From the NCBI GenBank assembly GCA_008933995.1, contig WARS01000036.1, positions 2,456,419-2,520,418 on the forward strand: DNA of 64,000 bases. The letters are read 5' to 3'. Shown here in pieces: positions 22,721-35,662 of this stretch (position 1 is its first letter; every line of letters begins with the position of its first letter). The notes under the pieces were generated by a model that saw nothing but the letters and a program-made list of their open reading frames with translations, was not told the DNA's origin and searched no databases. The DNA comes from Datnioides undecimradiatus (taxonomy: Eukaryota; Chordata; Actinopteri; Lobotiformes; Datnioididae). Position numbers and translations under genes: made by a program.

Positions 22721-25700
22721 ATTCTGTATCAGTATGAGCTTTAGTTGTACTTGGGAGGCAACAATCCTTTCATAGACTGAGATCTCAGAGCCTTAGTAGA
22801 TGAACTTATGTGTTCCGAAAAGTAAGCAACATGTTTTTAAAAGTCTACTTTAACTGTGTGTGAGGTGCTCATTTCATTGGAGTTACGTGTGAAGACTTAA
22901 AGCTGCCCTGTCGAGTTTTTGACCACTAGTAGTGCTGTGGAGCAATGTTTTTCAATAAATACATTACACATGTTTATGAGACCCCAAGGATACACACGGA
23001 GTGTTTTGGTGAGGAGAACTGACCTTCTCATTGTCTTGTTAGTCCACAAAAAACTTTCTGCAGTAAGTGTCTGCAGCCCTCCCAGTGTCTGTGGCTATAA
23101 AACAGGGTTTATAACAGAGAGCAGGTGGAGAGGTGTGAGCAATAAATACATTTTTACGGTTTCTTATTTTTTATTAATGATATTGCTTTTGGTTCAGTGC
23201 AGTCTCTTGCACTCATATTTCATCACTGCAGCACTGTGGAACTGTAGACAGCTTTGTTAATAGAAAATTCATTTTATGACAGATGATGAATGATAGGATG
23301 TTAATTGCGATAACACACTCAGGATGTGCTTTACTAATATCCCAGCGTGCGTTACAGCTGGCTTATGCTAAAGTGGTGTATGAATGGGATATTGATTTGC
23401 TCAAAGCAAAAGACATCCAGCCCAGTGTGACAGCACAGTCTCATAACCTGAGTATTGACTCAGGTTATTTGCTGTAGTGAGCGACTGTCAGGAACTCAAT
23501 GGTCATTTCCCATTTCCAGCCCTCTGTGGCTGCTGTATTGCCTGCTGTTGACAGCTCTTTGATATGAGGAAGACAAGCGGACGTTCCCCCATGGTTTCTC
23601 CTGTGGTTTCTCCTTTATGAATGAGTCACTGACTTAATGAGCGCCGTGTCCTCTAAGAATGTCCCCCTACAAGTGCGCTGGCATCTGAAACATACATCTG
23701 TAATACTTTTTATTTCCTCTCGATGAATGAGAGTCCAGGACACAAAGCTGCTGAACTGCTGACTGGATGGTTCAATCTAAATAGAGGTCTTTATTTAGCG
23801 GTCTTTTCAGGGGCAATAAGCTCAATTTTTGTACTCGAACAATAGCAAAACCCTGGAGAGAGTTGATCAAGAGAGGATTTGTGTCCTTGATGTTTTGTTG
23901 AGCTTTAAAAAGATCTCCAGTCTTGTTTAGAGAAGTATAATTTTAGTCAAGCCAATCAAGATGAAGGCCTATTGGTCCTCTCTCTGAGTTATCACACACC
24001 AACACACCAACTTCTCCAAACAGATTATTAATTACACGAAGATGTGGATTAAAAATGCAGACGGCTCGATTTTCATTTTTGTCATCCATGGAGGGTCCAA
24101 CTTCTTTCAAGTATGAAACACTCTCTAGGTTTTAGATGTATTTTCGGTCTGATCAGGTGTTTCCACATGGTAGACATGTTGTCCTGGTGTGTCTTTGCAT
24201 TTCGCTTTACAAATATTGCAGAAAGGTATGTAGTTGTGGCTACTTCCAGCTGACCATTGTCCCGACTCGCTCTCTCCATACCCTAACCCAGTTGTGCTTG
24301 CAGGTGCTTAAATTTGGCCTGGATTGATTTTATGGGAACCCGTGTTGTTTGTATAGGTGTAACTTGTTTGCTACCATTAGTACCCAGTACTTACTGCTGG
24401 TAACTGGTTGCTAAAGCTGTCATATTAAATAACTCATACCTGTAGTTCAGGTTTACCAGCAATGAAGCATAAAATCAGTAGCTCCAGGAGGACTGTTATG
24501 TCACTGCTGAATTAGAGCCGCAGTAGAAAGCAGACCTTCACACAACAGTGTCTGTCAATCCATGATATTAAATTCTGCATGGTGAACCCAAAGCACCCTG
24601 TCTTTTCTTTCCTTTGTACAGATAAAGTTACAATTTTAAAGTAAACTCCTTGCTTCTGCAGTTGGATTACCCAGTTGGTCATAATTGCAGGTGGTGCTTG
24701 TGTTTTCTATGTTGTGCTATGTTTGTGGGCAGCGTGTATTGCTGTTCTATTGAGAATTCTATTGAGGTTCAGTAATCACTGAGTTCCCATTTTGCATTCC
24801 TGTGTTCCATTATTGCTGTCCATGGTGATAACTCCCACAATGCTTCTGTCTCACAGTGTGTCAGTAAAGACTTAGCCTCAAAGGGTTTGTGTCAGCATGA
24901 TAGCTATGAGTCGTGTTATAACTATTCTTGAACCCTTCAATTCAAATGTTCTTATAATTGTAAAGACTCCCCGAATTGTTGTTTTAAATACACATTTTTT
25001 TTCTTATCAGTGACAGATTCTTCCTGTTTCTTGTTGTTGTCTTGTTGCTGGGCAACCACGTTGTTTCCTAGAGGACTGTGCCCTTTTCCTAGAAGAGTTC
25101 TAATGTGTAATTAGGCAGTGCTGCTCCAGTGTTTGTACGTACCAGGTGGCAGAGGGAGTTCACAGACCTGCCAGCCTTTTTTTTTGCCATTTTTGTCCAC
25201 GGCTGGTGTGACCTCATAGACCAAGACTCCAGTCCAGAGTAAACTTCTTGACCTGTAGCGTTTAGCTGGAGAGAAGTTTGTTGTAAGCAGAGACAAAGGG
25301 TAGTGGTTTAAAAATAGCCACGACTAGGTTATGTGTTTTAATGTAACCCAGCTTCAAATGAGGACATTCTGTTTTGTTTTTCTGCCTGACTGTGTGTGTT
25401 GTGCCACATCCATTTTTATTAGGTGAGTCCCCCCTTTCTGCCGGCTGCACAGGGGATGTTTTCCTCTCCCAGCTCGCAGGCTTACCTCATAATCAATGAA
25501 TCAGAGGCACTCGATGAACAGAGACAGCAAATCTCAGTGGGAGCTGCATCTGGAACGGGAATCAGATCCCAGGTTAAACCTCATGAATACAACATGTATT
25601 CTGATGTGTATGTCTCCAAGCCTCATGTGTAAAACCATCCATCCATGATATCCAGGGAAACGGTTAGCCTCCCTCCCCTGCTGGATTTACCGTGTTGTTC

Positions 25701-28700
25701 ACCTTCCACTTGGCCATATGCTTCAGAATGTAACCAGAGCCTGGACACACGAGATCTGGCCAACATTACATGTCCTTGATGATGGAGCAGCATGGTTTTG
25801 GAAATTGTTCATGGAGATGGGAATCATTTTTTGGCCATTTACTGTTTTCAACACTTCGACAATTATTCATGGTATATCACCGTCATAAAGCCCAATTATA
25901 AATACCAGAATGTCTTCTGCTAAATGTTCCACAGTGTTCAGCAGCTAACAACGTGTGCTCTTTGCTGCATGGAAGATAGCGTACAGCCTGCTGATCAGCA
26001 CTTTATGTCTGCTGATACTGGGTGAAGCATACAGGAAAAGCAAAGGAGTTGAATGATGCAAAAAGCCTGCTTAGATGTTTAGAGCTGCAGAGTCGGCAGG
26101 ACTGTCACACAGTCACTTGACCTATTGTCAAGGTACAAATATTGATTATTGCAGTTAAAAAGGGAGATTCCACCCAAAATGTTTAATAGGTAACTGCAAA
26201 CACCCATGTAGAGTTGCTCTTTATTTGGCCAAGTCTGAATTTGTGTCACTTGTAGTGAAACCTAATAGTCTGCATGGTGGGAAGAAAAGTGTGAAAATAG
26301 TCAGAGTAACTTTTAAGACATCTCCTGGAGCCAAATTCACATCTCTGGCATCCATCTGTAGTCACAGTATTTCTCCTTCCTGTGTCCATACCAGCTTTAA
26401 ACTAACACACAGGGTGAATCTGTGGCTTCTGGGTCTAAATGAACCAGGCATCGCTTCTGTGATTCAAAGAGGCCGCTTGCATTGTTAGATTTTTTGAAAA
26501 TAGAATTACTCAAAAGGTAGTTAAAGTCTTCTAGTACCAAACCATTTTGTGACAAATTGCAGCTATTTCTCTCCTCAGATAGTGTTGGTGAATGGCACTG
26601 ATGAGACCAAACCATGTATGCAGCGCACACAGTGTGCTTGCATGCACAGTAGCGTAGTGCGGCGCACAGGCCGCCTTTGTCAAGGTGGCACGAAGAGTCC
26701 ATTGAGCCCATTATGTGCCATTATGCTAATTGTGGAAAGTAATTCTATTATCACCAGTAATGAATGCAAATCTATTGTCCTGTCGTCAGGTCGTTGATGG
26801 ATGGAGAGGGGAAAACGTGGTGTTTTTCTGTTACTCATACAAAAGGTTCACTTGCACATTTACAGATGACTCACCAATGAAATGACGGTGTGAGAAATGT
26901 TCCTTGATATGATAATTACAGAATTGATCATGCAGCCTATTTTCAGATCTGCGCTGTGAAATCGTCTGCGTTTGTGCTCCACGTAAATGATTGACTTCTA
27001 CACAAATCTTAGTGATATTCTGACAAAGCAAAACGCTTCGGTTTCCTGGACCTACATCGCAGACAAGCTTGGCATCAAACCTCGCTCAAGCTCCCACACA
27101 CCCCGTCATGGTTTTATAGAGGCACCATTGTGAGAGAGACATAAAAGCAGGCTGCTCTGGAGGGAGAGTGCATGACAGAGGCTGGATGTGGGGCAACATG
27201 CCCATCGCCAATTACCCCTCCTGCATGTGGAAGAGAGCCATTTGGGGCACAAATGGTCTCATATGGAGAGCAGGCATGTAACAGACAGGCAAACAGATTC
27301 AGGCCTGCAGCTAGTCCTGATTAGTTTTATGATTGATTGGTTGATTATTGCTTTTGCAGGACCCAAAGTGAACTATCCCTTGTCCAACCGACAGAAACCA
27401 CCAATATCCCACCTTTAAGAAACTTGATCCAGAGAACGATTCAATCTTTAATTCATTACCAGATGTTTTCAGCCATATTCTAAAAATAGACTTGATTAGA
27501 CATTTACTCTGCTACCATCAGCATTATACATATGCTAATAGCCTACATGTGTTGTATGTTTGCACTATGGGGAATCATGTTGTTTCATGTAGCACATATG
27601 CACTGTATATTGATGACAGTGCTCTGACTCTAACTGCAGCATCCTAATGGTATACAGAGGAGATGGTCTCCCTCAGAGCAGCGAGCTGTTGTCTGAGTGT
27701 ATTTATTCTCACCAGAGAGAAAGAAAGTGTGTCTTCACATGTGTTTATTCTTTTTATATTTAGAAAAGGCTGGTTGGATTGAGCTAAAACTGGCTCTGAA
27801 ATTACAGATGGTCCGTATCGGGCGGGAAGAGCCGTCTCTCAGCTCTGAGGTTATCATTATTCTGTGGCTGGTTGTCAAGGAAAGGCCTCCGTCCTCAGAT
27901 CCCTCTCCAGCGATGCTTCCCACATGTATTATGACTGCGAGGCAGAGCAGTAACAGGGTGTGATAAGGCTCAGAGTCTCCCCACCTGGCCTTATATGGAT
28001 GGTGTCTGAACCTCAGCTGCTTTGTAGACTAAGCAGGATACAACTGCTCACGAGCCACGGGTCAGGGATTAGTCAGAGCTGTCATCCTCATGGAGCTTCC
28101 CTCATCCATGTTCCTGCTTGTAAAACAAATCAGCTCCAGTGATCTTTTAGTGACTGTAGCTGCAGCAGCAGAACTGCAGGCTGTGTGTGGATCTCAGGGA
28201 ATCATACCACAAAAGTGTAACGTAAGAAAGTAAGTGGTGTGTCTCTAAAGGACCTTTGCAGGTGGTCCTGATGGAGTCTTAGTAGAGAACATCTCTTAGT
28301 GAAGACTTTTATAGCCAGAAACAACTTGATAATATTGAGTTCTGCAGTGTCATGTGATTTACATGTTTGATATGGATATGGATAAAATCAAGACTTGGAG
28401 CATCTGGACTCTGTACCCTGGTTGCCTACAGGTTCTTGGTTCTCAATCCATGGCTTCCTGTCTGTGAGTAACAGTTCAGCTCATTTCCTTTCGTCGTGAG
28501 CGATGGTGATTAGCAAGAAACACTCACACTCATGGTTGTTGTTTTCCATGAACAATGGTGGAATAAGCACTCAGACCTTTACCACAGAATACCACAGTGT
28601 GTTCGAAAACCTCAAAAAGTACCAAAATATCCATATCAAAATGAACTTTTGGTACCAAAAGTAAAAGTACTCATCATGCATATTTGCAAATTTCAGAGAA

Positions 28701-29253
28701 ATGTCTTTCATATTTTGTACATAATAGTTATGAGTGCATTACTGTGTACAGGTTAATGCTTCACTAGTAAAGGCAGAGGTAATTTATCACCTTAGATATT
28801 GCAGGTCTTATCTCTGATCTTATCTCGACTTATCATAAAAAAACTTATGGCTGTAAATATTTTAAACAAATCAAACTCTATGTAATAACTTGTAATTTAA
28901 GTTAGCAAATAATGTTTCAGATCAGATTGTTTGGGATTATAAGTACACTTTAAGGTTAATATGCAGCAGCTGCAAGAGAGGTATTTCAGCAGGAGTACGC
29001 TGGTGCAAAGTTGGTTGACTAAGTGTAATACTTTTACTGATATATTAAGCATAATTTCCTGTGCCAAATTTCCACTCTTAAAAGAGCAAACTGCACAGCC
29101 AGGGCTTGTAAATATGTGCAGGGAGGTGTGATTCTGGGGAAAAAAAGATTTGCAATGGAAAGTCTTTACAGACTATTAGTACAATGTACGTAAAATGTAC
29201 ATGGACATGCACCCTGCTGCAAGTCTACAATTTATTATTTACTACAAATGGCA

Positions 29254-29258
<5 letters not shown>

Positions 29259-29291
<33 letters not shown>
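29259..29291. repeat. (AG)n microsatellite, about 16 units
   Basis: An uninterrupted AG dinucleotide run, likely length-polymorphic between individuals. It lies about 110 bp before the 20-bp minisatellite. Confidence 0.95.
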
Positions 29292-29294
<3 letters not shown>

Positions 29295-29400
29295 TCTGCT
29301 GTTGGCCTTCCCCTAGAAGTGTTGTTGTGGGGCTTGTATGGTAGCAGAACTATTCATTCTATTTGCAGCTACTGTATTCTGTAGACAAATCTCTAAATGC

Positions 29401-29600
29401 AATTTAAAGCTCTCTGCATGCATTTGCAGACCTCCACATGCATTTACAGATCTCAACACACATTTACAGATCTATGTATGCGTCGACAAATTTGTCTACA
29501 CATTTACAGATCTAAGTATGCATTCACAAATTTGTCTGCACGTTTACAGATCTAAGTATGCATTTACAGATTTTTATACACATTTGTAATTTGTTTTGAT
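29401..29600. repeat. 20-bp minisatellite, about 10 diverged units
   Basis: From 29401 the sequence can be cut every 20 bases with no insertion or deletion. Units run like catttacagatctaagtatg. A variant unit (cattcacaaatttgtctgca type, at 29481 and 29521) alternates with it, so the centre of the array has a 40-bp higher-order period. The first and last units are most diverged. Because 20 is not a multiple of three, the open frame across it is not protein-like. Confidence 0.9.
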
Positions 29601-32600
29601 ACAACAGCAGGCCATATGTTTCTTCTTTGCAGAGTTCAGTGTTGACAGATTCAGTAAGTCTCACTGGTGGGAGCTGGGAAGCATATGAAGCATAACACAG
29701 TTGCTCTTGTTTACGCTCTAAGACTAATGCATTCATTATTAACCCATGGTGTGACATGTATTGTTGGTGGAGATTAAGCAATCAGTGCTTCTAATAATGG
29801 TGAACACCTCTTCTTTCTCACCCACCCAACCATCCATCCAGCTTTCATGTCTACAGAAAGCTGCTGAGGCTGTTGCCATGAAAACACTGAGCTGTGTTTG
29901 ATATTGTGCTACTCTCCTCCTTAGTCTTGTGCCTTGCTGACGGCGTTCTCAACATAACTTGTCAGAAATAACACGGCAGAACAATAGCCATTAGCTGAAA
30001 GAGGACCTCTGGCATTCTGTGTGCAACACAAGCACTGTTGTTAGTTGTTTTTTTTGTATGAGCGCCTGCAAGAACTGCGAATGATCGTAGTTCCTAGAAC
30101 GCCGTTCGGAGGGACTTTTTCACATACTTCAGAGTTTGTACTCCCCAAACACCAGAAGAACCTCAAGTGACTCCAGTGCGCTGTGATTGGTTGAACACAC
30201 AGACCAATGCAGCACCAGCAGCAGACGTTTCTGAATGTTAGCCGTGTAAACTGCAGCTTGCAGGATGCAGAATTTGGCTTCGTGTTGTCTGATTGCACAG
30301 ATGTGACGTTGCTTTATCGACAGGTGGTTTTATCATGTCCCTGTTGGTGGTGCAAATGCAAACAAATAACTCGAAATCATTTTTGAAGAGGCTTTACTCG
30401 TGACATAAGTAACAGTAACAGGCCTGTATGTTAGTAATCACCTCTCTAACTACAACTGCATCGTGAACACTGTCTTTTTAGGATTTCACATCAAGTGTTT
30501 TATCAGCAGTAAAGCGTACGTGCATACACTGAAAAAAGCTTTTACAGGTGCGGGATCAAAGACTCTGGCAGGGGCAGAAGACAGACACCTGATGGGATCC
30601 ACACACTGTTGTAAAACTCAGCCACCACCTCTGGCTTTTTACACAGCAGTGGGTTTGTGTTCATGCATGTCGACGATGAGTCTCCTTTGCATCAGGTCAT
30701 TTACACACATCTCTGTAACTGTGATGTGTATAATTTTGTTAAAAAGTTGTTTCCCCCGCAAAACCAGTGAGTCAAGTATCTGGAAAAGGGAAGAAAATGA
30801 GAAAAATGGTACAAAGAGACAGAAGAAGGCTTAATATTGCTGTCCAGTTTGTATGTTAATTCAATATATTTATTGGTCAGTCACTTGAGTCCTTTCTAAT
30901 GAAATAATATTCAGTGACAAATATGGTTTGAAGATGTGTTGTAAGACTAAATTATAGACATAAATACTTGAAATATGGATAATAAGACGTTTACAGTCCA
31001 TTAATAAAATTGTAATGAAGTGCTAAATTAAATACACATTATTCACAAAGCCAATAATGTTGCCAGTTGCCACGTGCGGGCGATGTTGAGATGCACTTTA
31101 GATCATACATAGTGCCTTTGCTATACACTGATTCACATGACATCTTACAAGCGCCAAGTGTCACTAAAAGTGGCTCCTCTGCACCACAGACACCCTCCTG
31201 GACTTCTCTGGACACATGGCGTTGTAGATATGTAGGGATATGTCATACGGGAATGTTGACACCACCGAACAACAGTCTGAAGGGTTTTGGCAGGCTCAGC
31301 ACCGCAGTTGGCATATTTTGAAAGGTGTTATAGTGTAAACTGTCAGTGAACAGGCCAGTTGTAACTGAGACTCGGTCCAACAGCCTTCCAGGGCCTCCAG
31401 TCTGTTTTGGCTCGGTGTTGTGGAAATCACAGCGTGGGTGTGTTTGATCACTCAGACAGAACTGTCATGGCCGCTGGCTCCCAGACACCCAAACACAACA
31501 GACTGGCAGACACAGAACATCACAAGGCCCGTGTGGATAAAACTGTGGAAACAAGTGGAGGCGGTGCAGAGGAGGATGGGACCTCATGTCCATGTTCCTG
31601 AGGTCAAGGCTTTCATCTTCCCGCATGCTCATTCCTCTTTCCTCAAATTGTCCTGGACCCCTGAGGCCACAGACTCCGACTGAAGTAACAATTATTTCGT
31701 TGGTGGGTTCCTTTTGCTCCCCGGCTGTTGTTTTCTAACTTCTTCTCCTATGTCCCATTTTGAAGCTTAACAATTTCCATCATCACCCCAAATGAGTTAA
31801 CGGATGGCAACTGATGGTACACGTGAAAACTGGTAACATCAGGAGCCATGTGAATTTGTTGAGTTTCTGTTTCTGTTGAGTAAATAAATGCAAATTCAAG
31901 TTAAACTTTCCCCAAACTGTCAGAGTTTTTACACACAGGACACCAGGCTGCTCTGCTTTTTAGACAGTGAAGCAGAAAGCAATATGGGCCTCTTCATACT
32001 TTGGGTTTAGCTGACAGGATTTGCTTGATGAGCATCACCAGTTTTTCCTCTCTCCCCTGTCAAAAGTCTGTCCTCCTTGTTGCTCTTTCCAAATAAGTCT
32101 TAGAAACCTGAATCTTCTTCATAAATCCCAAATGAAACAGATTAACGGACCTTTTTTCCACACTGTCGACTTGTCACAGAAGACGGCCTCTTTCGTCAAG
32201 GCCTTGATCCCTCACAGCAAATGCTTATATAGTCAGATTGGTCTGAAAGGCTCTTCTATTTTCAGGGAACTCTCAAAGAATCACACGAATAAACAGAAAA
32301 ATGTAATACATAAAGAGCAGAGTGGGCCGTGGCAGCAGACAGTGTTTCACTTCACAGCTGCATCAGTTTAAAATGAGTTTCTAGTCAGCTGACACTGAAT
32401 CAGTCACGCAGCTGTGAAACAGCCAGTGGTTGCGAAGCATGAATGAAACAGCTGATCCCAGTCAGCTAACGTGAACGACCTCAGCGCTCTGCCTGAGCTA
32501 ATGCCACGTCTCATTATTATTATTACAGCAATGCACTGCAGCAATAAATGATGGCACTCATTGCACGCGTGTTTGACAAGTCGAATAATAACTGTAAATC

Positions 32601-34231
32601 TAACTTTAACATGTTTGCACTGTAAAACACAAAAAGCTGACAAGGTGCTGGAATGGGATTGAGCAGACCAAACAACAGTCACCATATTTATTATAATGAA
32701 CGGATTGGTTTATAACGATAAGACTGTGCACCATATTTTCTGAAAGGGTAACATGTTGACATTAAACTACTACTGACTATTTTGACATATTGTATCTGAT
32801 TTATTATTACTTAATTTGTGATATTGCTACAAAGTCTCTTGCACCTTTAGTAGTCTTATACATTCAATGTCTTAGAATACATCACTGCCATTGTTTTAAA
32901 ATGATCTGAATTCATATTTACAGCTAAAAAGTCTACAAAAGTAAACATTAGTCACACTTGATTGTCACTCTTGGAGTATCAGTGGTCACTTTGAGCTGTA
33001 TTTGTCCTTGTTGCTCAACACGGTGTCAAGTAAATGTAAAGAACCGGGTAGAGTGGACATATAGTGAGGCTCAGCATTAATATTTATCCCCTGCTGGGTC
33101 AGAGATGGTATGCTTGGTATGTTGGAGGCTAGCTAGTTTCTCTCGCTAAGCTTTCCCTCTCTCTCTCCCTCCCACACACACCCACTATTTATTTTCCCTT
33201 AACAGGGATTATTGGTTCATTCAGCGGTTAGTACTTCTGAGACAGCCTGGATCCCCTCACATTATATTATACTGTGTTTTGGGTTGCAGCAACATTAAGT
33301 CCTTCACTGCCCTCTGATCGCACAGGACATACAGATTTTGACAGAACAGGCTTCAACTGGACTGAATACATGAAGCACCACGTGACTGCTGCTGTCCGGG
33401 GATCTTTCTTGCTAATAAAACGCTCAGATCAGGTTCCACTGATCCATTTCAAGCCTTGTGATTTGTCAGTTTTATGAAAAAGTCATTTGTGTTTAAGAAG
33501 CAGGAGAATTTTTTGATTTTGGACTGTTTTCTGCTTATTCAGTTGAGTAGGGAGTTTGCAGTTGTCTCTAGTTTTGGAGAAGATATTGCAGGCTGAGATA
33601 ATAGACAGCCAACTGGCTCTGAGACACAAATATTGCTTCCACGGAAGTACTAAAAGTAGGCAGATCTCAATGTGCAGCCAACTTTATGTCCATGTCATTG
33701 GACTGGTCTTCAGTGGGCCTACACTCCACAGAGGAAGCGCGCTGTGATCCACATTTACAGTGGATTTAGAATATCAGTGACACTCATATGTGTTGGGCTA
33801 AATCCTCACGATGTCTCCTGCTCTCCCATTGGTCAAACCTGTCGTTTCCTCATGAGGAACTCAGGTCTAACTCATTTATTGGTCCGGATGCATGTTGTGA
33901 TTTACTTATTTGCTCCCAGGCATGTCACTCAAAGACCTATTCTCTATGTAAACAAGCCGCCAGACATAAGGCAGCTGTTCAGCACCACAAGATGTAATTT
34001 TCATTCGCTTACCCTTATTTTCAGTGTGTGACTCAGTCAACCTGTGCAACATTAAACAGTGTCAGTACGGTCAGTGGGTGAGTTAGAATACTGACATACT
34101 GAGCATATGGATGGACAGAGGAGGTTATACTGCAGGAGTGATTACCTTAATTAGAATGCTTTGTTTACATGGCAACACTGGCTAATCAACTTTAAAGACA
34201 AAGTAGAGCCAAACCATTAAACAGGGTAACA

Positions 34232-34305
34232 GTTTGACCTGTTGGTGGCACCAGATGAAAAAGTCTGATAGTTGCCGAGATATTTTGGTCCGTCGTCGCC
34301 TCCAC
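34232..34305 (+). repeat. Possible dispersed teleost repeat fragment (ggtggcaccagatgaaaa type)
   Basis: The segment tttgacctgttggtggcacc, then agatgaaaaagtc and a gttgccgagatatttt stretch, resembles a teleost interspersed repeat I recall with gacctg-ggtggcgctagatgaaaagtc. The match is from memory and partial. Confidence 0.4.
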
Positions 34306-35522
34306 AGAAGCACCAGAGTGGCTAAAAACATCAGACGGAGGGAACATCTTGGATATGTGCCCCTAACACTGGAGTCTGTGCACGGCGGGCACCTGTTTGT
34401 CCAACATGCTTTCACGCAAATGCAGTTTGATGCTTTCATGAAAATGATTTCGCTCAGTGTTGATTACATCTTGTCTAATCATGTGTTCATGTAAATCACA
34501 CAGCTCAGCCAGCGTCTTACTTACAGTAAAACACATGACCTTATACTGACATAAGGGCATACATCTGTATTGCACAACCAAATGTGATGACACGGGATTC
34601 TTGAGCTCTTTCTTTCATACACTAATAAATATCTGATTTTCATAAGCCCAATAACTATCCATGCAAGCCTAACTGCACTGTAGCACTCACATAATGAAGT
34701 ACTCTATATTTGAACTCTGTCCTGCTGACCACTGCTATCTGTGGAAGTAAGAGGAACATATACTCTGAGCTGATATAATAAGGACCACTCACCACAACAT
34801 GGGAATTAATTCTCCGAGTGACCGCAGAGTAACAGAGCACAGCCCTCAGTGTTCAGATGCATCGCTGCTGGAGTCCCTGCTGGAAGTGAAGTGCACACTC
34901 AACACTAAGCAGGGAAATACATTTTGAATATGAAACTCTCTCGCTGTTGTTATCTTTACTGTGCAAGAATAAAGACCTATCTCTGGCCTCTGTATAACAA
35001 ATACACGTATACATCAGTGTCACCTTTAGAGCTTCCTATCTTACAGTACAGTGGTTTTAGTAGGTTGCTGACTGTAAATATTAAAAATGCTTCAGCTGTC
35101 CATTGACACGCAGACTGAACTTTTCAGCTTTTAATTGAAAAAGTTGTAAGATATATGATGTATGATTATTCTGAGATCACAAAAAAGAGTAATCCAGGTG
35201 ACACTGTGTTTCTGACAGTATATAATACAGTACAACAATTTATGCAGATTAGCTTTTTATGAATGTACATTTTAAGAAACTTTTAGGCTTCTGATATTTG
35301 TTGGAGTAGCTGGGTTTTACAAAGAATAGCTACTAATCTAATCTTTTACAAAGTAAAACCAGATGTGACAGTTCAGGGGACACGTACTGTCAGTACACCC
35401 AGTCTTTTCTTTCTGTTGTTCATTTTACCTCCGCTAAGACACCGCAGTTTGATTGGTCGGGTGTTTTTGTCCAGCTGATTAATTCTGACCCTGCAGCATG
35501 CAAATCCCTGTAGAACCGTGCC

Positions 35523-35662
35523 TGTGTTTGTGTACGGATTGAGACGAGGCACAACCTGTGAATTAGTGAGCTTTAGAGAGTTTGTTGGGGGAAATGTTTG
35601 AACTTTGGACAGAGCTGCTTCAGGTCTGCATGCTAAGCTAAGCTGAGCTAAGCTAAGCTAAC
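35523..35662. repeat. Dispersed teleost repeat ending in (GCTAA)n
   Basis: The features aattagtgagctttagag, then ttggacagagc, then a gctaa-gctga-gctaa pentamer run (about 35632-35661) occur in the same order and similar spacing in an abundant interspersed repeat I recall from perciform fish. Boundaries are approximate. Confidence 0.5.

Noticed and set aside
30095-30345. Block starting gttcctagaacgccgttc that faintly recalls a fish dispersed element
   Set aside because: No terminal repeats or tail could be aligned and the memory match is only a few bases long.
33978-33998. Possible RE1/NRSF silencer (ttcagcaccac) in intron 1
   Set aside because: Only the left half-site matches; the right half (ggacagcgcc type) is absent at the expected spacing.
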